A program made the position numbers and the translations under genes. The notes under the pieces are model-generated. The model did not search any database, was not told where the DNA came from, and worked only from the letters and a program-made list of their open reading frames with translations. Source: Candidatus Margulisiibacteriota bacterium (GTDB taxonomy: Bacteria; Margulisbacteria; WOR-1; O2-12-FULL-45-9). Taken from it: a stretch of DNA of 7,059 nucleotides. Positions 1 through 5,706 of the stretch are shown here, one piece after another. Every line of letters starts with the position of its first letter. Position 1 is the stretch's first letter. The stretch lies in assembly GCA_030018645.1 (NCBI GenBank), contig JASEHX010000069.1, positions 1 through 7,059 of the forward strand, given 5' to 3'.

Positions 1-47
1 AACTGGAACCATCAAACTGCGGTAAACTGGAACCTTTCTGACTGCGG
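1..47. repeat. Short imperfect direct repeat at window edge
   Basis: AACTGGAACC occurs at 1-10 and again at 25-34, and ACTGCGG at 16-22 and 41-47, so two units of about 24-25 bp lie head to tail. The array may continue to the left of the window. It could be the end of a mobile element or a small intergenic repeat, but no terminal inverted repeat or transposase is visible, so it stays unassigned. Confidence 0.5.
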
Positions 48-297
48 CCTACAAAGCCAGCCAAAGACAACTATCGACGACAAAAATAGAGGGGAATAAT
101 TGCTTTGGTTGAATCCACAGCCCAATTTAAAAATTACTTGAATTTTTTTGGAGCCTAAAAAGATTGACAAGATAGTTTTTAACGCTCAATTTTTCGGAGC
201 TCTCTCTAGAGAAGGAAAGGAAAGAATAAGGGAGGTTTAAGGTTGCTGTGGGGGATGCCCAACGAGGCGCGGGTCGATATCCAAAAATAAGATTAAT
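48..297. other. Intergenic region with no recognisable gene
   Basis: I see no convincing coding region, tRNA or known structured RNA here. The stretch is AT-rich in its first half, has a purine-rich run at about 211-240, and ends in a GC-rich patch (241-285). It contains a small palindrome TCTCTAGAGA. A TTGACA at 164-169 has no matching -10 box at normal spacing. A degraded gene or an unknown small RNA cannot be excluded. Confidence 0.4.
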
Positions 298-326
298 AAA
301 AAGCCCTGGGCAACCGGGGCTTTTTT
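298..326 (-). terminator. Intrinsic terminator after leuA (bidirectional in form)
   Basis: A near-perfect hairpin begins one base beyond the leuA stop codon. The arm AAAAAGCCCTGG (298-309) pairs with CCGGGGCTTTTT (314-325) through 12 base pairs including one G-T wobble, around a 4-base loop (310-313). On the minus strand the GC-rich stem is followed by a T run, the form expected for Rho-independent termination of the MNT-HEPN-leuA transcript. The A run and T run flank the stem symmetrically, so it could also stop transcription entering from the left. Confidence 0.9.
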
Positions 327-327
327 G

Positions 328-1854
328 TTACTTAGAAGCCGTGTATAATAACCGATTAATGGCCGCCAGATATGCTTTAGCGGAAGCTACAATAATATCT
401 GTATCCGCCCCATGACCAACGTATATCTTTTCTTGGTCTTTGCCTTTTAGCCTTACGTTTACCTCGCCAAGGGCGTCTGTTCCGCCGGTAATGGCTTGGA
501 TAGAGTAATCTAATAAGCTGGCATTGACTTTGGTGAGTGCCGCAATAGCCTTGTAAACTGCATCCACCGGACCGGCCCCGTAAGCTGACTTTTTGATCTT
601 CTTGCCTTTGAAGAATAATTCAACTTTGGCCTGCGGTTTTATCTTTGTGCCGGATTTTACTTCAATTTTACTGATCGAATATTCTTCGGGGACGATATAG
701 ACTTCTTCGGCTACAATAATTTCCAGATCACGCTCTGAAATATCTTTTTTCTTATCGGCAATTTGTAGGAAGCGCTGGTAAGCTTTTTCCAAGGCGTCTT
801 TGTCCAGCTGATAGCCCATATCGCTAAATTTCTTTTGCAGGGCATGGCGGCCGGAGTGTTTGCCCAGCACGATTTTTGATTCGGTGAGACCAATGTCTTC
901 CGGCTGCATAATTTCGTAAGTTGAACGATCTTGCAGTACACCGTGCTGATGGATACCGGCTTCGTGGGCAAAAGCGTTGGCCCCGACAACTGATTTATTT
1001 GGCTGAACCAACATACCAGTAAGATTGGAAACCAGCCGGCTGGTCTTATAAATTTCTTTAGTATTGATGTTGGTTTTGCAATTAAAAATGTCCTTGCGGG
1101 TTTTAATGGTCATGACCACTTCTTCCAGCGAAGCATTGCCGGCCCGCTCGCCAATTCCATTGATGGTGCATTCCACCTGAGTAGCACCGGCTCTAACCGC
1201 CGCCAGAGAATTTGCCACGGCCAGGCCTAAGTCATTATGGACATGGACGCTGATGGTGATGTTCTTTTCTTTTATTTGCGGGACATTTTGGATGATGTTT
1301 TCAATTAATTGTCCAAATTCCCAGGGGGTGGTGTAGCCAACGGTATCCGGCACATTAATTGTTTTGGCGCCAGCATCAATTGCCGCTCCAATGATCTTAT
1401 AGAGAAAATTTGGATCCGATCTTCCCGCATCTTCGGGTGAAAATTCAACATCAGGGCAAAGCAGGCAGGCCAATTTGACCATATCTACGGCTTGTTTATA
1501 GACCTGGTCGGGCGTCATATGCAGTTTTTTAGCCATGTGAATGGGGGAGGTGGCGATAAATGTATGGATCCGGGGTTTATCGGAAAATTTTACCGCGTCC
1601 CAAGCCCGTTCGATATCTTCCTTTTTTGTCCGTGCCAGGGAACAAATCGATGGTCCTTTTATTTGCTGGGCAATGGCCTTAATCGCGTCAAAATCACCCT
1701 GGGAGGCAATGGCAAACCCGGCTTCAATCACGTCAACGTTAAGTTTGGCTAATTGGCGGGCGATTTCCAGTTTTTCTTCCGGGTTAAGCGATGCTCCCGG
1801 GCATTGTTCGCCATCCCGCAAAGTAGTGTCAAAGATTTTAATTAGCTTAAACAT
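328..1854 (-). CDS. leuA: 2-isopropylmalate synthase
   Basis: This cytoplasmic enzyme catalyses the first committed step of leucine synthesis, condensing acetyl-CoA with 2-oxoisovalerate to give 2-isopropylmalate. The 508-residue product has the usual length. The N-terminal TIM-barrel carries the DTTLRDGEQ signature at residues 9-17 (Arg13, Asp14), the metal-binding His204-x-His206-Asn-Asp, and NGIGERAGNA at 232-241 with Asn240. The C-terminal third resembles the LeuA allosteric dimer domain, with GAGPVDAVYKAI, GTDALGEV and GHGADTD motifs, so leucine feedback inhibition is expected. The family also contains homocitrate and citramalate synthases, but the whole profile fits LeuA best. The ATG overlaps the end of the HEPN gene by 8 nt (ATGTTTAA), implying translational coupling. 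An AAAGGA lies about 12 nt upstream. No other leucine gene is in the window, and a strong terminator follows directly. Confidence 0.96.
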   Translation of the reverse strand: MFKLIKIFDTTLRDGEQCPGASLNPEEKLEIARQLAKLNVDVIEAGFAIASQGDFDAIKAIAQQIKGPSICSLARTKKEDIERAWDAVKFSDKPRIHTFIATSPIHMAKKLHMTPDQVYKQAVDMVKLACLLCPDVEFSPEDAGRSDPNFLYKIIGAAIDAGAKTINVPDTVGYTTPWEFGQLIENIIQNVPQIKEKNITISVHVHNDLGLAVANSLAAVRAGATQVECTINGIGERAGNASLEEVVMTIKTRKDIFNCKTNINTKEIYKTSRLVSNLTGMLVQPNKSVVGANAFAHEAGIHQHGVLQDRSTYEIMQPEDIGLTESKIVLGKHSGRHALQKKFSDMGYQLDKDALEKAYQRFLQIADKKKDISERDLEIIVAEEVYIVPEEYSISKIEVKSGTKIKPQAKVELFFKGKKIKKSAYGAGPVDAVYKAIAALTKVNASLLDYSIQAITGGTDALGEVNVRLKGKDQEKIYVGHGADTDIIVASAKAYLAAINRLLYTASK

Positions 1855-2248
1855 TAAATAACGCTATCCTTTCTTTTACAAAATCAGTGATTTCTTTAGC
1901 AGCCTCTTTGGCATTGATTGCATCTTCTCTTTTCCATTTGATTTCCCAAACCACTGGATAACGAGTTTCAATATAATATCTTTGTAAATGTTTACAGCTT
2001 TCCAATAATAAATTGAAAGTGGGGTCTTTCTTTCCGCAGATATTTATTAAAGCTGCCAAATCATAGATTTTTCTGAATTCTAGATCATAGGCAACAATAT
2101 AGGTTTTTAAATATTTTTCTGCAGCCTGTTGGAAATGCCAGCAAATTTGAGGAAAATATTCAAATTCTTCATCTAAACTCAGCGAAGCATAATCGAAATC
2201 TTGCTTAGCTTTTTCGATCCACTTTTGAACAAATTCTCTATCAGCCAT
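1847..2248 (-). CDS. HEPN domain protein (partner of MNT nucleotidyltransferase)
   Basis: The 133-residue, mostly helical protein matches the small HEPN family seen beside minimal nucleotidyltransferases. It has WIEKAKQDFDYA near the N-terminus, the central helix QQAAEKYLKTYIVA, then IYDLAALI, and the late motif LQRYYIETRYP. In studied HEPN-MNT pairs the HEPN protein is an RNase toxin or RNA-binding partner, and the MNT protein silences it by nucleotidylating a tyrosine. Here I find no R-x(4-6)-H RNase motif: the position often written THDL reads IYDL, and the only histidines lie in CWHF and KHLQ. Catalytic RNase activity is therefore doubtful, although tyrosines remain near RYYIETRYP. The gene overlaps MNT upstream and leuA downstream by 8 nt each. 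The start follows a good GGAAGAG with 6-nt spacing. The sequence is markedly AT-rich compared with leuA, hinting at separate acquisition. Confidence 0.87.
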   Translation of the reverse strand: MADREFVQKWIEKAKQDFDYASLSLDEEFEYFPQICWHFQQAAEKYLKTYIVAYDLEFRKIYDLAALINICGKKDPTFNLLLESCKHLQRYYIETRYPVVWEIKWKREDAINAKEAAKEITDFVKERIALFNV

Positions 2249-2558
2249 ACAGTACTCTTCCAGTATTAATAATTTCTTTTACAAAAGGGTCTCCCCATTT
2301 TAGGCATTTTTCTACTTCGGTTGGGGTATAAATTAATACATCGGTTGCAATGTTATGCGTAAACATTCCCATAACTTCAGATATTCTATCTGGGCCTGGG
2401 CGAGGATCGTCTTTGATAATAAAAAAATCAAGATCGCTGTCTGGCGTAAATTTTCTTTGAGCGGCCGATCCAAAAAGAATTATCTTTTGCGGCCGGTATT
2501 TTTTGATTATTTGCAAGCTAATAAGATCAATTTCTTTTTGCAGATCATACGCGTTCAT
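2241..2558 (-). CDS. Minimal nucleotidyltransferase (MNT), HEPN partner
   Basis: This 105-residue protein is a DNA polymerase beta-like minimal nucleotidyltransferase. The signature GS-x(10)-D-x-D is intact: LFGSAAQRKF at about 28-37 gives Gly30-Ser31, and SDLDFF gives Asp42 and Asp44. A third carboxylate is probably Asp73 in TDVLIY, so the metal-binding triad looks complete and the enzyme should be active. In characterised HEPN-MNT systems such an enzyme transfers AMP or other nucleotides to its HEPN partner and acts as antitoxin. The pair architecture and the 8-nt overlap (ATGGCTGA) support that role here. It is the first gene of the minus-strand operon and diverges from the large peptidase-like gene across 81 bp. 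I see no clear Shine-Dalgarno sequence just before its ATG. Family assignment is secure; the toxin-antitoxin role is inferred. Confidence 0.9.
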   Translation of the reverse strand: MNAYDLQKEIDLISLQIIKKYRPQKIILFGSAAQRKFTPDSDLDFFIIKDDPRPGPDRISEVMGMFTHNIATDVLIYTPTEVEKCLKWGDPFVKEIINTGRVLYG

Positions 2559-2620
2559 AGAATATTATTTTATCATTATGCGAGCGAAAAAGCCATAAAA
2601 ATGCTACAAGTTTTGCCCGT

Positions 2621-2626
2621 ATTATA
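2621..2626 (-). promoter_or_regulatory. Possible -10 box for the MNT-HEPN-leuA operon
   Basis: Read on the minus strand, 2626-2621 is a perfect TATAAT about 60 nt upstream of the MNT start codon. No good -35 box lies 16-18 bp further upstream; the best is TTATGG. The surrounding GTATTATAC is nearly self-complementary, so the same bases could serve as a -10 for the divergent plus-strand gene. This is a sequence match only. Confidence 0.4.
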
Positions 2627-2639
2627 CCGATAAATATGT

Positions 2640-4856
2640 ATGCCCATAACCTTAGATGGCCAAAGAGCCGCCAAAATCTACGTCCGCACCGCATCTAAAA
2701 CGGATAGCGCTGAAACTAAACAAAGTGTAGATAAAATCTTTGATTCTATGGCAGCATCGGACGGCAATCCAAAATTATCTGCGCAAGAAGCGCATGCTGT
2801 CGAAAAAGCTCTCACTTTGGTTGACCAATCTTCGCGAGAGCGGCTTGGTATATACGATGCGCCAGAAGCCGAAGCAATTTCAGCTGGCATCGACGCCATG
2901 CTGGCAGAAGGATTTTCACCAAACGAAGCTGTGCGGTTAATCAATAGTTTGGCTGTCGATCCAAATAATTTAAGCCGAGTTTTGCTAGGGTTAGGCGGGC
3001 TCGACTTTAGCGACAATAAATCCTTTTTACTTCTGCCGCTTAGTTGCTTGGTTGAGCATCTTGATAAAAGAGAAATCTTTTCCTTTTTATGCGCCATTGC
3101 CAAACTTAATGCTGAAGATGGGGGGGGCACGGCAGTTTATGCTGCTGTAAGAGAACTGCTTAGTGCGCAAATAGACCCGGACAAAATCATAAATCTTTGT
3201 CAGCGGATTTTTGAGTCAACCCGGGACGTTCCAGCTGACAAAAAGTATAAACTCTTTAATTCGTTTGTCCGTTTCTCGCATCTTCCGGCTGGAACCTCAA
3301 TTGACGATTATACTGATTGCTTGATTGAAGTTGCTATCCTAATAAAATCAAATACGAATATCCCCTACATATTTGTTGAATATGCTATGGAAAAAGGGTG
3401 TAGTAAAAGCGAAATATTGAGGGCACTTAAACAAATTGCATCGCTGGGCCTTCCGCAAAATGACGAAGAAGCTGTTTTTCGCGGCTTAGTAGATTTTTAC
3501 TTTAATTCAAAGTCTGGTGTCAGCCTAGCAAATATTGTTAATAATATTATAAAAATCTACCAAACTGCAGGTTTAAACGATCACATCCTTTTGGCCTTAA
3601 GTTGTTTTCCTGCCGGTACAGGCATGTCTTTGGATGATTATACGGATTGTTTAATCCAAGCTCCAGGTATAACGGGCAGCGACCCATGGTATGCATACGA
3701 ATTTGTTGCACACTTAAATGAAGCCGGGTTTACCAAAAATCAAATCATTCAGGATTTAAAAGAAACATCACAAGTAATTAATATTTTGTATTCAGCGGAA
3801 AAAGACGAAATTTGGCAATTTATGTCCTCGATAAAATTTAAAAACAATCCCGGATTAACCGTAGATGATTGTCTGTCTGTATATTCCCAATTTTATTGGG
3901 TAGCTAGATACAATCAACGGTTCGGTTTTTGGGCGAGTTCTAAGTTGTTAAATGCTGGCATTTCAGTAAAAGAAATAGAAGATATTTGGGGAGCAATAAG
4001 AAGTTTATCGCCTGTTCAAGGCACGCTTACGGCAACTATCTCAGACGCATCCGGGAGAGTTACTTCAACAGAAACCAGCACGTATCCGGTCATAGCTGTC
4101 AGCATTGATCTTTTATCAGAACTGGCAAATCGGATTGAGCAAGGGGAGACATTGGCATCTATTAAAAGTGAATACGAATTGCTAAAAATGCTTAGTATTT
4201 CCTGGCCCAACCGCTTTTCCCGGGAAGTGCGCAGTGAATTGGTTCAAAACCGCCAAAACAATCAAGCCGATGGCCGTCCGCTGGCAATTTTAATTTATCC
4301 AAAACATGATTTTCCCCAAGATCCGCAGAAGCCTGGCGAATATACAAGTGGCGGTGTTTATGCGTTTACCCGAGAGAATGATATCTTTCAGGATTTAATC
4401 CAACGAGGGTATCGAGTGATGTATTATGAGGCCGGCAATGAAGCTGAATTTTATGCCTCCCTGCGGGATGGTTCAAGAGCCCAAAGGGCCTCCCTCTTGA
4501 TTGTTGCGGGACACGGCACCATAGATTCAGTCCAGCTCGGCAATGATTATTTTAACGAAGAACAGGTGCTTGATCTGTCTGATACAGTCGAGTTAAGGAG
4601 AAACAAAGTGCCGGATACATTAGCCGCTGGAGGAGCTGTGCTTTTATTTAGCTGCAGTACCGGGGAAGGAAAAGAAAGCGGCCAAAATATTGCTAATCTA
4701 TTGAGAAAGATTTTCCCCCAAGCTGCCAGCATCGCGGCACCAACTGTACCGACCCATCCAGAAGAATTAATATTTAATGAGCAAGGCAGAGTAACCGGCG
4801 TTAAATATTCAGTGGGTCCCGACCAAGTATATGAGTCCCTACCTATCCCCCGCTAA
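2640..4856 (+). CDS. Large protein with C-terminal caspase-like (clan CD) peptidase domain
   Basis: This 738-residue protein is not one I can name. Residues 25-55 contain a degenerate EF-hand-like segment (SDGNPKLSAQE). Residues about 90-450 are helical, with a recurring unit: PAGT..DDYTDCLI at 216-229 and 324-339, then a weaker copy at 404-411. Each is followed by a G-[FCI]-[ST] helix start at 253, 363 and 440. From about 545 a caspase-like alpha/beta fold is suggested: strand LAILIYP (548-554), LLIVAGHG with His625, and AVLLFSCSTG with Cys672. The 47-residue His-Cys spacing resembles caspases and CHAT proteases. No signal peptide or membrane segment is seen, so it is probably cytoplasmic. 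The ATG has no visible Shine-Dalgarno sequence. The last four codons and stop overlap, in antisense, the end of a pmbA remnant. Peptidase activity is inferred from motifs; the helical region may be a sensor or scaffold. Confidence 0.85.
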   Translation: MPITLDGQRAAKIYVRTASKTDSAETKQSVDKIFDSMAASDGNPKLSAQEAHAVEKALTLVDQSSRERLGIYDAPEAEAISAGIDAMLAEGFSPNEAVRLINSLAVDPNNLSRVLLGLGGLDFSDNKSFLLLPLSCLVEHLDKREIFSFLCAIAKLNAEDGGGTAVYAAVRELLSAQIDPDKIINLCQRIFESTRDVPADKKYKLFNSFVRFSHLPAGTSIDDYTDCLIEVAILIKSNTNIPYIFVEYAMEKGCSKSEILRALKQIASLGLPQNDEEAVFRGLVDFYFNSKSGVSLANIVNNIIKIYQTAGLNDHILLALSCFPAGTGMSLDDYTDCLIQAPGITGSDPWYAYEFVAHLNEAGFTKNQIIQDLKETSQVINILYSAEKDEIWQFMSSIKFKNNPGLTVDDCLSVYSQFYWVARYNQRFGFWASSKLLNAGISVKEIEDIWGAIRSLSPVQGTLTATISDASGRVTSTETSTYPVIAVSIDLLSELANRIEQGETLASIKSEYELLKMLSISWPNRFSREVRSELVQNRQNNQADGRPLAILIYPKHDFPQDPQKPGEYTSGGVYAFTRENDIFQDLIQRGYRVMYYEAGNEAEFYASLRDGSRAQRASLLIVAGHGTIDSVQLGNDYFNEEQVLDLSDTVELRRNKVPDTLAAGGAVLLFSCSTGEGKESGQNIANLLRKIFPQAASIAAPTVPTHPEELIFNEQGRVTGVKYSVGPDQVYESLPIPR

Positions 4857-4917
4857 TCAAAATATTGCCAATTAACAGGCTGGGTGCCCCGATATTGGCC
4901 ATAAAACGCAGGTCAGA
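4843..4917 (-). pseudogene. 3'-terminal remnant of a second pmbA copy
   Basis: On the minus strand this encodes the last 24 codons and TAG stop of a PmbA-like protein. It begins SDLRFMANIGAP and ends ILISGG, matching 22 of 24 residues of the intact gene's C-terminus. At DNA level it matches 5632-5706 at 64 of 75 positions with no gap, and 9 of 11 differences lie at third codon positions. Similarity stops sharply beyond 4917: the reading frame continues with unrelated residues. No other part of the gene is present nearby. Its stop-codon end overlaps the final codons of the peptidase-like gene in antisense. Confidence 0.85.
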
Positions 4918-4931
4918 AGCAGGTAAAATAA

Positions 4932-4960
4932 CTGCAAATATTGTTTCAACATGGTACAAT
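4932..4960 (+). promoter_or_regulatory. Possible promoter for the small ORF / aspartic protease unit
   Basis: TACAAT at 4955-4960 is a good -10 match. CTGCAA at 4932-4937, 17 bp upstream, is a poor -35 (three of six bases). It lies about 40 nt before the start codon of the downstream gene, in DNA just outside the pmbA remnant. The location is sensible; the match alone is modest. Confidence 0.4.
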
Positions 4961-4986
4961 ACTGGCAAATGAGTGGGGTTATGAAA

Positions 4987-4992
4987 AGAGGA
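4987..4992 (+). promoter_or_regulatory. Ribosome binding site for the 84-residue protein gene
   Basis: AGAGGA lies 9 nt before the ATG at 5002 and supports that start. An earlier in-frame ATG at 4981 runs into TAG after five codons and cannot be used for this protein. Confidence 0.6.
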
Positions 4993-5001
4993 AATTAGAT
5001 C

Positions 5002-5256
5002 ATGAAAAAATCAAATTATATTGAAAAAGAAGAGTTTATTGGTAAAGCCGAAGCGATCTATAAAAAGTTAATGCCAAGGTTAGGGAAGAAATATAAAGGC
5101 GATGTGATGGCCATTGAACCGGAATCAAAGAAATATGTTATTGCAAAAGACGAGCTTGAAGCCGCTTTAAAAGCCAAAAAGCATTTCCCCAGAAAAGTTT
5201 TTTATTTCGTCCGTATCGGCTATCCGGTTGTGCATAAATTTCGTAAATATGGTTAA
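5002..5256 (+). CDS. Small DUF5678-like protein, partner of aspartic protease
   Basis: The 84-residue product is basic, soluble and lacks a signal peptide. Its pattern resembles DUF5678-type small proteins often encoded just before DTGF-type aspartic proteases. It has an N-terminal helix (IGKAEAIYKKLMPRL), a strand pair (YKGDVMAIEPESKKYVIA), a helix (ELEAALKAKKHFP), and a closing strand (KVFYFVRIGYPVVHKF). No catalytic motif is visible and the function is unknown. It ends by overlapping the next gene by 8 nt (ATGGTTAA), so the two are surely co-translated. A role as inhibitor, substrate or antitoxin-like partner of the protease is conceivable but only inferred from pairing. The start is supported by AGAGGA 9 nt upstream. 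The pair lies between two copies of the pmbA 3' end. Confidence 0.78.
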   Translation: MKKSNYIEKEEFIGKAEAIYKKLMPRLGKKYKGDVMAIEPESKKYVIAKDELEAALKAKKHFPRKVFYFVRIGYPVVHKFRKYG

Positions 5257-5617
5257 TGGCATTGTTAATGAAGAGTTAGAACCGCTAGTTGAGATCTGTT
5301 TGTTGTTTCATGGGAAGGTCTTTAAAACCAAGGCAGTTATTGATACAGGTTTTAATGGGTATATTAGCGTTCCTTTATTATTGATTAGAGATTCCAGTTG
5401 GATATTTGTTGGGTATGAGAAATTTGAGATTGCAACCGGGGAAATTGTCGAAGAAAAAGTATTTTTAGGAAACGTTTTATTCAATGATGAGGTCAGAAAA
5501 GTGGGGGCGATTGCTTCTCGAGCGAAGGAAGTTTTAATCGGCACTCGTTTATTAGCGGATAAAATTGTAGAAATTAATTTTTTGAAAAAGCGACTAACAG
5601 TTGAAAAAGCTTTTTGA
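5249..5617 (+). CDS. Retropepsin-like clan AA aspartic protease (DTGF type)
   Basis: The 122-residue product has the single-domain length of retropepsin-like proteases, which act as homodimers with one catalytic Asp per subunit. The flap-side strand LEPLVEICLLFHGK leads into AVIDTGFNGYISVP, with catalytic Asp32 in Asp-Thr-Gly followed by Phe-x-Gly. This is the form seen in the AF_0612-like (DTGF) prokaryotic family. The later hydrophobic-Gly motif VLIGTRLL (95-102) matches the second conserved element of the fold, and the C-terminal strand KIVEINFLKKRLTVE closes it. No signal peptide or membrane helix is present. I chose the ATG at 5249, overlapping the upstream gene by 8 nt, over a TTG at 5228 that would add seven unsupported residues. 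It ends 14 bp before the stop of convergent pmbA. Substrates of this family are essentially unknown. Confidence 0.87.
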   Translation: MVNGIVNEELEPLVEICLLFHGKVFKTKAVIDTGFNGYISVPLLLIRDSSWIFVGYEKFEIATGEIVEEKVFLGNVLFNDEVRKVGAIASRAKEVLIGTRLLADKIVEINFLKKRLTVEKAF

Positions 5618-5631
5618 TAGAAATATCGGAG

Positions 5632-5706
5632 CTATTCCCCACTAATCGAAATATTGCCAATTAAAAGACTTGGCGCCCCAATATTGGCCATAAAACGTAG
5701 ATCCGA
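5632..5706 (-). repeat. pmbA 3' end, right copy of 75-bp direct repeat
   Basis: This is the functional 3' end of pmbA and the partner of the remnant at 4843-4917 at a fixed offset of 789 bp without gaps. The two copies lie in the same orientation and bracket the small protein/aspartic protease pair. Confidence 0.85.

Noticed and set aside
164..169. TTGACA as a promoter -35 in the left intergenic region
   Set aside because: No -10-like sequence lies 16-18 bp downstream and no plus-strand gene follows.
234..290. GC-rich patch as a structured RNA (SRP RNA, tmRNA or RNase P)
   Set aside because: The conserved cores of these RNAs are absent, and no extended pairing is evident by eye.
1541..1861. 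Plus-strand open frame opposite the start of leuA
   Set aside because: It is antisense to strongly conserved leuA codons, its product has no recognisable family features, and leuA is certain.
2678..3130. Minus-strand open frame of 150 codons opposite the peptidase-like gene
   Set aside because: Its serine- and alanine-rich composition is typical of a reverse-frame shadow, and it has no ribosome site or motif.
5228..5248. TTG start seven codons upstream for the aspartic protease
   Set aside because: The ATG at 5249 gives the same 8-nt overlap seen at the other two junctions, and the extra residues match nothing in the family.
5604..5615. AAAAAGCTTTTT palindrome at the end of the aspartic protease gene as a terminator
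   Set aside because: It lies within coding sequence, has only two G/C bases and no room for a loop, so a stable hairpin is unlikely.
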